From positions 1 through 9,681 of the forward strand of contig JANTHH010000103.1 of NCBI GenBank assembly GCA_024762485.1: DNA of 9,681 bases, in the 5' to 3' direction. Below the pieces are notes generated by a model. That model was not told the DNA's origin, did no database searches, and worked only from the letters and a program-made list of their open reading frames with translations. This document shows positions 4,624 through 9,681 of this stretch, piece by piece. Source of the DNA: Chromatiales bacterium. GTDB lineage: Bacteria > Pseudomonadota > Gammaproteobacteria > Chromatiales > Chromatiaceae. Made by a program: the position numbers and the translations under genes. Every line of letters begins with the position of its first letter. Position 1 is the first letter of the stretch.

Positions 4624-7397
4624 GTGACACCCCTCCCAACCCGCAGCCGATGAACGGGCAAACCCTCGACGAGGTCTATTTCGCACTCGCCACCGACTGG
4701 TCGCTGTGGCAGCTGGACGAAGCACCCGCACTGCAGCGGATCACCGAAACGCTGGCCGGGGTACTGCAGGTGAAACGTGCCAGCATCTGGCGCCTGGAGG
4801 GCGAGGCGCCGGATGCGACCCTGCGTTCGCTCGATCTCTACCAGGCATCGCAGGGGCACAGCGGCGGGGTGGAGTTGGCGCAGGCGGATTATCCCGCCTA
4901 TTTCCGCGCCCTGAACCAGGGCCGTTTCATCGATGCAGAGGATGCCGAGCATGACCCACGGACCCGGGAGTTCGCCCGGCACTATCTGCAGCCGCTGGGC
5001 ATCGGCGCCATGCTCGATGCCACCATCCGCCAGACCGGACAGACCTACGGCGTGGTCTGCATCGAGCACGTCGGCGGCACCCGTCACTGGCATGACGACG
5101 AACAGCGTTTCCTGCTCTCCGTTTCGGACCTGATCTCCCAGCTGCTGCTTTACCAGGCTACACGTGACAGTGAGCAACGCTACCGTCAGCTGTTCAACCA
5201 CGCCGGCGATGCCATCTTCATCATGGATGAAGACCGCTTCGTCGACTGCAACCCGAAGACGCTGGAGATATATGGTTGCAGCCGAGCCGACATCATCGGC
5301 TCACCCCCCTACCTGTTCTCGCCCCCGCAACAGCCAGACGGCCGCGATTCCACCGAGAAGGCTCTGCAGCTGATCGACAGCGCACTGGCCGGGCAGCAGC
5401 AACAGTTCGAGTGGCGCCACATCCGCCTCGATGGCACACCCTTCGATGCGGAGGTGACACTGGTGGGGTTGCAGCTGAAGAACCGCCCCCACCTGATGGC
5501 CGTGGTACGCGACATCACCCGGCGCAAGCAGGCCGAGGCTGCACTGCGCGAGTCAGAGACCAAGCTGCGCCGGCATGCCGCTCACCTGGGCCTGCTCACC
5601 GATCTCGCCGCCCAGCTCCATCAGGCCCAGGACATCGAGCAGGTGGCGCGCCAGACCCTCGCCAGCCTGGCCCAGCTCAGCCATGCACCCTCGTCGGGCT
5701 TTCTCGAACTGGAACCCGACACCCAGCAGCTGCGGGTGGTGGCCACCCGCGGTTTCGAGACCATCGACGAGGCGTTGGGGCACCGCCTCGAACTGACAGG
5801 CACCCTGACGGCCATCGCACTGGCCGATCGGCAGATCGTCACCAGCCATGACCTGCACACGGATTCGAGGGCATCTGCACCGGTACACCACCTGCTGCGC
5901 ACTGCCGGTTATCACTCCACCGTGGTGATCCCGCTACTGCAGGGCGATGAGCCTCTTGGCGCCCTGTTTCTCGGCTTCCATGACCACTACAAACCGGATG
6001 AGACCGAGCTGGAGATACTGAACACGGTCGGCAGGACGGTCTCCCTGGCGATGACCAACATCCGCCACATGGACACCCTGGCCTACCGCGCCTCACATGA
6101 CAGCCTCACGCAACTGCCCAACCGCGAAGCCCTGCACCAGGACTGCGAGCGGCGTATCGCGGCAATGAATTCCGGACAGCCCTGCTGGGCCCTGTGCCTG
6201 CTGGATCTCAACCGCTTCAAGGAAATCAACGATTCGCTGGGCCACCAGATCGGCGACCAGGCACTCCAGCACGTGGCCGAACAACTGCGCGAAGCCGCCA
6301 CCCGGCTGCCGCTCACCCCCTACCGCCTCGGTGGAGACGAGTTCGCCATCCTCATCCACGGACAACCCGATGACGATCACTACACGGACATCGCCGGCGC
6401 CGTGCTCGAGGCCGTCCGGCGTCCGTTTCGCAACGACACCGTCAAGCTCGAACTCAGCGGCACCCTGGGCATCGCCTACTATTCCGAACATGCGAGCAAC
6501 AGCCACGAACTGCTGCGCTGCGCCGATGTCGCCATGTACGCCGCCAAGGCGCAGACCAGCAGCATCCAGGTCTACACGCCATCCCTCGACACCAACACGC
6601 CGGAGCGCCTGGCGCTGATGGCGGAACTGGGAACGGCGATCCGGGACGATCAGCTGCTGTTGCATTTCCAGCCCAAGGTGGATCTGCAGCGACAGACGGT
6701 GACCGGCTGCGAGGCACTGGTGCGCTGGCAGCACCCGACCCTGGGCATGGTGCCGCCGGACAAGTTCATCCCGCTGGCCGAGATGAGCGACCTGATCCAC
6801 CCGCTGACCAGCTGGGTGATGGCCGCCGCGATCGCCGCCCTGCAGCGGCTGCGGCAGCACGGCTTCGACCTTCAGCTGGCGGCCAACCTGTCGATGCAGA
6901 ATCTCGGGGACCAGAACTGCACCCATGACCTCGCCAGGCTGCTGCAGGAGCATCCGGTTGACCCGGGGTCGTTCGAGCTGGAGATCACCGAGTCGGCGTT
7001 GATGCGCAACCCCGCGCTGTCCCTGCAGCAGGCGGAGCGCCTGCGGGGTCTGGGGATCCGCCTGTCGGTGGACGACTTCGGCACCGGTCACTCGTCACTG
7101 GCCAATCTCAAGCGTCTGCAGCCCCACACCCTGAAGATCGACCGCTCCTTCATCAGCGACATGCTGGAGGACGACGCGGATGTCATCATCGTCCGCTCCA
7201 CCATCGCCCTGGCCCATGGCCTGGGGCTGTCTGTGGTGGCGGAAGGCATCGAGGATCAGCCGACCCTGGAACGGCTGCGCGAGATGGGTTGCGACCAGGC
7301 CCAGGGCTACCATATCGCCCGCCCCATGCCCGAGGCGGAACTGGTCGACTGGCTGCGGTCCGGTCACTGGAACGCGGAACCGCAGGCCCTGGAATAG
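4620..7397 (+). CDS. GAF-PAS-GAF-GGDEF-EAL cyclic-di-GMP signalling protein
   Basis: This 925-residue soluble multidomain sensor has a GAF-like domain at about 15-180 (ending in a domain-closing DEQRFLLSVSDLISQLLL), a PAS domain at about 185-305 (RYRQLFNHAGDAIFIMD to VVRDITRRKQAEAAL), a second GAF at about 322-488, GGDEF at about 490-655 and EAL at about 665-915. The cyclase half has DSLTQLPNRE, DLNRFKEINDSLGH and intact GGDEF at 571-575; its I-site is lost (RLPL where RxxD is expected). The phosphodiesterase half is intact: EAL 698-700, N756, ExTE 788-791, DDFGTG from D818, K839 in LKIDRSF, E875 in AEGIED and Q895 in QGY. Both activities are therefore plausible, probably switched by the sensory domains. 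No heme- or flavin-specific residue is evident. ATG 4620 has no Shine-Dalgarno sequence and overlaps a ten-codon upstream ORF. There are no membrane helices. Confidence 0.93.
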   Translation: MSDTPPNPQPMNGQTLDEVYFALATDWSLWQLDEAPALQRITETLAGVLQVKRASIWRLEGEAPDATLRSLDLYQASQGHSGGVELAQADYPAYFRALNQGRFIDAEDAEHDPRTREFARHYLQPLGIGAMLDATIRQTGQTYGVVCIEHVGGTRHWHDDEQRFLLSVSDLISQLLLYQATRDSEQRYRQLFNHAGDAIFIMDEDRFVDCNPKTLEIYGCSRADIIGSPPYLFSPPQQPDGRDSTEKALQLIDSALAGQQQQFEWRHIRLDGTPFDAEVTLVGLQLKNRPHLMAVVRDITRRKQAEAALRESETKLRRHAAHLGLLTDLAAQLHQAQDIEQVARQTLASLAQLSHAPSSGFLELEPDTQQLRVVATRGFETIDEALGHRLELTGTLTAIALADRQIVTSHDLHTDSRASAPVHHLLRTAGYHSTVVIPLLQGDEPLGALFLGFHDHYKPDETELEILNTVGRTVSLAMTNIRHMDTLAYRASHDSLTQLPNREALHQDCERRIAAMNSGQPCWALCLLDLNRFKEINDSLGHQIGDQALQHVAEQLREAATRLPLTPYRLGGDEFAILIHGQPDDDHYTDIAGAVLEAVRRPFRNDTVKLELSGTLGIAYYSEHASNSHELLRCADVAMYAAKAQTSSIQVYTPSLDTNTPERLALMAELGTAIRDDQLLLHFQPKVDLQRQTVTGCEALVRWQHPTLGMVPPDKFIPLAEMSDLIHPLTSWVMAAAIAALQRLRQHGFDLQLAANLSMQNLGDQNCTHDLARLLQEHPVDPGSFELEITESALMRNPALSLQQAERLRGLGIRLSVDDFGTGHSSLANLKRLQPHTLKIDRSFISDMLEDDADVIIVRSTIALAHGLGLSVVAEGIEDQPTLERLREMGCDQAQGYHIARPMPEAELVDWLRSGHWNAEPQALE

Positions 7398-7400
7398 ATC

Positions 7401-7412
7401 TGCCCGCGGGCA
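7401..7412. other. Palindrome TGCCCGCGGGCA between convergent genes
   Basis: A perfect 12-base palindrome sits in the 22-base gap between the stop of the GGDEF-EAL gene and the stop of gatB. It could form only a 4-base stem with a tight loop and has no T-run on either side, so a bidirectional intrinsic terminator is doubtful. Confidence 0.2.
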
Positions 7413-7419
7413 CGGTTCC

Positions 7420-8865
7420 TCAGCCAGCGAGCTTGCTGCGCAGCAGCTCGTTGACCTGCTTCGGGTTCGCCTTGCCCTGGGTCTTCTTCATCACCTGGCC
7501 GACGAAGAAACCGATCATCTTCGGTTGCTTGTCGGGCTCAGCATTGCGGTAGTTCTCCACCTGCGCCGGATTGTCCGCGATGATCGCATCGACGATCGCC
7601 TCGAGCGCCCCGGTGTCGGTGATCTGCTTCAGCCCCCTGGCCTCGATGATCGCGTCGGCCGTGCCCTCGCCCGCCCACATGGCGGCGAACACGTCCTTGG
7701 CGATCTTGCCGGAGACGGTGTCGTCGGCGATGCGCGCCACCAGTCCACCGAGCTGTTCGGCGTCGACCGGGCTGGCGCCGATGTCCAGGCCAGCCTTGTT
7801 CAGTGCCGCGGACAGCTCGCCCATTACCCAGTTGGCCGCCAGCTTGGCATCGCCGCCGGTCTTCGCCACCACCTCGAAATAGTCCGCCAGCGCGCGGTTG
7901 GCGGTGAGCACCTGCGCGTCGTAATCGGACAGCCCGTATTCCATTGCGAAGCGGGCGCGCTTGGCATCCGGCAGCTCGGGCATCGCCGCCACCACCTCGT
8001 CGATGAAGGCCTGATCGATCTCCACCGGCAGCAGGTCCGGGTCGGGGAAGTAGCGGTAGTCGTTGGCCTCCTCCTTGGAGCGCATGGGGCGGGTCTCGTC
8101 CTTGTTGGCATCGTACAGGCGGGTCTCCTGCACCACCGTGCCACCGGACTCGATGAGATCGATCTGGCGCTCGACCTCGAAATTGATCGCCTTCTCGATG
8201 AACTTGAAGGAGTTGATGTTCTTCAGCTCGGCCCGGGTGCCGAATTCGGCCTGCCCGCGGGGTCGCACCGACACGTTGGCGTCGACCCGGAACGAACCCT
8301 CCTGCATGTTGCCGTCGCAGATGCCGATGAAGGTGACGATCTGGTGGATCTTGCGGGCGTAGGCCACCGCCTCCTTTGCCGAACGCATGTCCGGTTCGGA
8401 GACGATCTCCAGCAGCGGGGTGCCGGCGCGGTTGAGATCGATCCCGGTCATGCCGTGGATGTCCTCGTGCAGCGACTTGCCCGCATCCTCCTCGAGGTGG
8501 GCACGGGTGACACCGATCCGCTTGCCGGCACCCTCGCCGAGGTCGATCTCCACCTCGCCCCTGCCGACGATGGGCAGCTCGAACTGGCTGATCTGGTAGC
8601 CCTTCGGCAGATCGGGGTAGAAGTAATTCTTGCGCGCGAACACGCTGCGCGCAGCCACCTCGGCGCCGATCGCCTTGCCGAAGCGCACCGCCATGCGCAC
8701 CGCCTCCCTGTTCAGTACCGGCAGCACGCCGGGCAGGCCCAGGTCCACGGCACAGGCCTGGGTGTTGGGCTCGGCCCCGTAAGCGGTCGATGCGCCGGAG
8801 AAGATCTTGGACTTGGTGGCCAGCTGGGTATGGATCTCGAGGCCGATGACGGTTTCCCACTGCAT
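7420..8865 (-). CDS. gatB: Asp-tRNA(Asn)/Glu-tRNA(Gln) amidotransferase subunit B
   Basis: GatB binds the mischarged tRNA and activates its carboxylate with ATP, using ammonia supplied by GatA in the cytoplasmic GatCAB complex. The 481-residue frame is full length. It begins WETVIGLEIHTQLAT and contains NYFYPDLPKGYQISQ, RAHLEEDAGKS, NRAGTPLLEIVSEPD, QEGSFRVDANVSVRP, TRAELKNINSF and EANDYRYFPDPDL, all core signatures. The C-terminal helical YqeY-like tRNA-binding tail runs from about DTVSGKIAKDVF to the end (QGKANPKQVNELLRSKL). ATG 8865 is preceded by a clear Shine-Dalgarno sequence. It lies 13 bases downstream of gatA, so the two are co-transcribed. The gene implies that the organism makes Gln-tRNA or Asn-tRNA at least partly by the indirect route. 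Nothing is unusual in the reading frame. Confidence 0.97.
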   Translation of the reverse strand: MQWETVIGLEIHTQLATKSKIFSGASTAYGAEPNTQACAVDLGLPGVLPVLNREAVRMAVRFGKAIGAEVAARSVFARKNYFYPDLPKGYQISQFELPIVGRGEVEIDLGEGAGKRIGVTRAHLEEDAGKSLHEDIHGMTGIDLNRAGTPLLEIVSEPDMRSAKEAVAYARKIHQIVTFIGICDGNMQEGSFRVDANVSVRPRGQAEFGTRAELKNINSFKFIEKAINFEVERQIDLIESGGTVVQETRLYDANKDETRPMRSKEEANDYRYFPDPDLLPVEIDQAFIDEVVAAMPELPDAKRARFAMEYGLSDYDAQVLTANRALADYFEVVAKTGGDAKLAANWVMGELSAALNKAGLDIGASPVDAEQLGGLVARIADDTVSGKIAKDVFAAMWAGEGTADAIIEARGLKQITDTGALEAIVDAIIADNPAQVENYRNAEPDKQPKMIGFFVGQVMKKTQGKANPKQVNELLRSKLAG

Positions 8866-8873
8866 GTCGATTA

Positions 8874-8880
8874 TCCCCTT
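8874..8880 (-). promoter_or_regulatory. gatB ribosome binding site (AAGGGGA)
   Basis: On the minus strand AAGGGGA ends 8 bases before the gatB ATG (8865). It overlaps the TAA stop of gatA (8879-8881), so ribosomes finishing gatA are placed on the gatB site. It is the only strong Shine-Dalgarno match found before a gene in this window and fixes the gatB start. Confidence 0.75.
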
Positions 8881-9681
8881 ACTCGAAGCCGCCGGGGACG
8901 GCCCGGTGCCAGTCCGTCGCCTGTTGTAACCGGTGCGCCACGTTCAACAGCCGCCCCTCCTGGAAATAGTTGCCGATCAGCTGCATGCCCACCGGCAGAC
9001 CATTGGCCGGGGCAACCGGCATGGACAGACCGGGCAGGCCCGCCAGGTTGACCGCGATGGTGTAGATGTCGGACAGGTACATGGACACCGGGTCGTCCGT
9101 CTTTTCTCCGAGGCGGAAGGGCGTGCCCGGCGTGGTCGGGCCGAGGATCACGTCGACCTTTTCAAACGCCTGCCTGAAGTCATCGGCGATCAGATGACGC
9201 ACCTTCTGTGCCTTCAGGTAATAGGCGTCGTAGTAACCGGCCGACAAGGCATAGGTGCCGATGAGGATGCGCCGCTTCACCTCGTCGCCGAAGCCCTCGG
9301 AGCGCGAGCGTTCGTACAGATCCTGCAGGTCCTTCGGGTCTTCGCAGCGATGGCCGAAGCGCACCCCGTCCATGCGCGACAGGTTGGAGGAACACTCGGC
9401 CGGGGCGACCACGTAATAGGACGGTACCGACAGCCCCGAGTTGGGCAGGCTGATCTCCACTGTCTCGGCACCCAGGCGCCGCAACTCGTCGACGGCGGCC
9501 TCGATGGAGGCCGCCACGGCGCCGTCCAGCCCCTGCTCGAAGAACTCCTTCACCAGACCGATCTTCAGGCCCTTGAGCTCGCGTCCCAATGCGCCGGCAT
9601 AGTCGTCCACCGGGCGCTCGGCGACGGTGGAATCACGCTCGTCGAAGCCGGCCATGCCCGTGAGCATCAGCGCGGCATCCT
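8879..9681 (-). CDS. gatA: Asp-tRNA(Asn)/Glu-tRNA(Gln) amidotransferase subunit A, C-terminal part
   Basis: GatA is the amidase-signature subunit that hydrolyses glutamine and passes ammonia to GatB. The frame enters from the right edge; 266 complete codons are visible before TAA 8879-8881, roughly the C-terminal 55 percent of a family of about 485 residues. The first visible residues DAALMLTGMAGFDERDST, then LKIGLVKEFF, SSNLSRMDGVRFGHR, GYYDAYYLKAQKVR, ILGPTTPGTPF and NLAGLPGLSMPV are typical GatA blocks. GLPVGMQLIGNYFQEGRLL closes the domain. The Lys-cisSer-Ser catalytic triad lies outside the window. An internal ATG (9667) is not the true start, because family sequence continues upstream of it. 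It is followed directly by gatB; gatC is expected upstream, beyond the edge. Confidence 0.96.
   Translation of the reverse strand, partial: DAALMLTGMAGFDERDSTVAERPVDDYAGALGRELKGLKIGLVKEFFEQGLDGAVAASIEAAVDELRRLGAETVEISLPNSGLSVPSYYVVAPAECSSNLSRMDGVRFGHRCEDPKDLQDLYERSRSEGFGDEVKRRILIGTYALSAGYYDAYYLKAQKVRHLIADDFRQAFEKVDVILGPTTPGTPFRLGEKTDDPVSMYLSDIYTIAVNLAGLPGLSMPVAPANGLPVGMQLIGNYFQEGRLLNVAHRLQQATDWHRAVPGGFE

Noticed and set aside
7401..7412. Palindrome as an intrinsic terminator shared by convergent genes
   Set aside because: Stem of only about four base pairs and no T-tract on either strand; kept only as a low-confidence palindrome.
7180..9051. 623-codon plus-strand open frame across the EAL end, gatB and gatA
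   Set aside because: gatB and gatA on the opposite strand show full family motifs in order; this frame is low-complexity and has no recognisable domain.

Overview
This window looks like chromosomal DNA from a GC-rich gammaproteobacterium. The visible cues are the prmC end followed further on by moeB, as is known near hemA-prfA-prmC in pseudomonads, a GatCAB pair of gammaproteobacterial type, a YqiA-type esterase, and heavy use of c-di-GMP domains. A sulfur-oxidising lineage is possible, but the sequence does not settle the genus. No tRNA, rRNA, CRISPR array, insertion sequence, phage gene or attachment site was seen. Coding density is very high, and no intergenic stretch exceeds about 100 bases.

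Layout. Bases 1-207 carry the C-terminal end of prmC (release factor glutamine methyltransferase). On the same strand follow an uncharacterised 136-residue Cys/His-containing protein that looks like a degenerate heavy-metal-associated fold (245-655), a TauE/SafE-family membrane permease (737-1474), moeB (1505-2251), a YqiA/YcfP alpha/beta-hydrolase (2259-2822) and an RsmC/YbxB-like methyltransferase (2819-3421). The last three are packed as one likely transcription unit, with a 7-base gap and then an ATGA overlap. Next come two cyclic-di-GMP genes: a diguanylate cyclase (3490-4527) and a 925-residue GAF-PAS-GAF-GGDEF-EAL protein (4620-7397). The second ends convergently, 22 bases from gatB (7420-8865, minus), which lies downstream of gatA (8879 to the window edge, minus).

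How the genes fit together. prmC and gatAB serve translation: maturation of release factors and amidation of mischarged Glu-tRNA(Gln)/Asp-tRNA(Asn). moeB serves molybdenum-cofactor sulfur transfer. The two GGDEF genes should jointly set c-di-GMP levels. Both have altered inhibitory I-sites, and the second retains the catalytic residues of both synthesis and hydrolysis domains.

The window is mostly ordinary housekeeping and signalling content, and no clearly new multi-gene system is visible. The best leads are the 136-residue protein next to the TauE/SafE permease, a ten-codon upstream ORF whose stop overlaps the start of the GGDEF-EAL gene, recurrent GCTA-type -10 elements in four intergenic gaps with no matching -35 (one of them would make moeB nearly leaderless), and a methyltransferase whose catalytic NPP motif reads NLPA.
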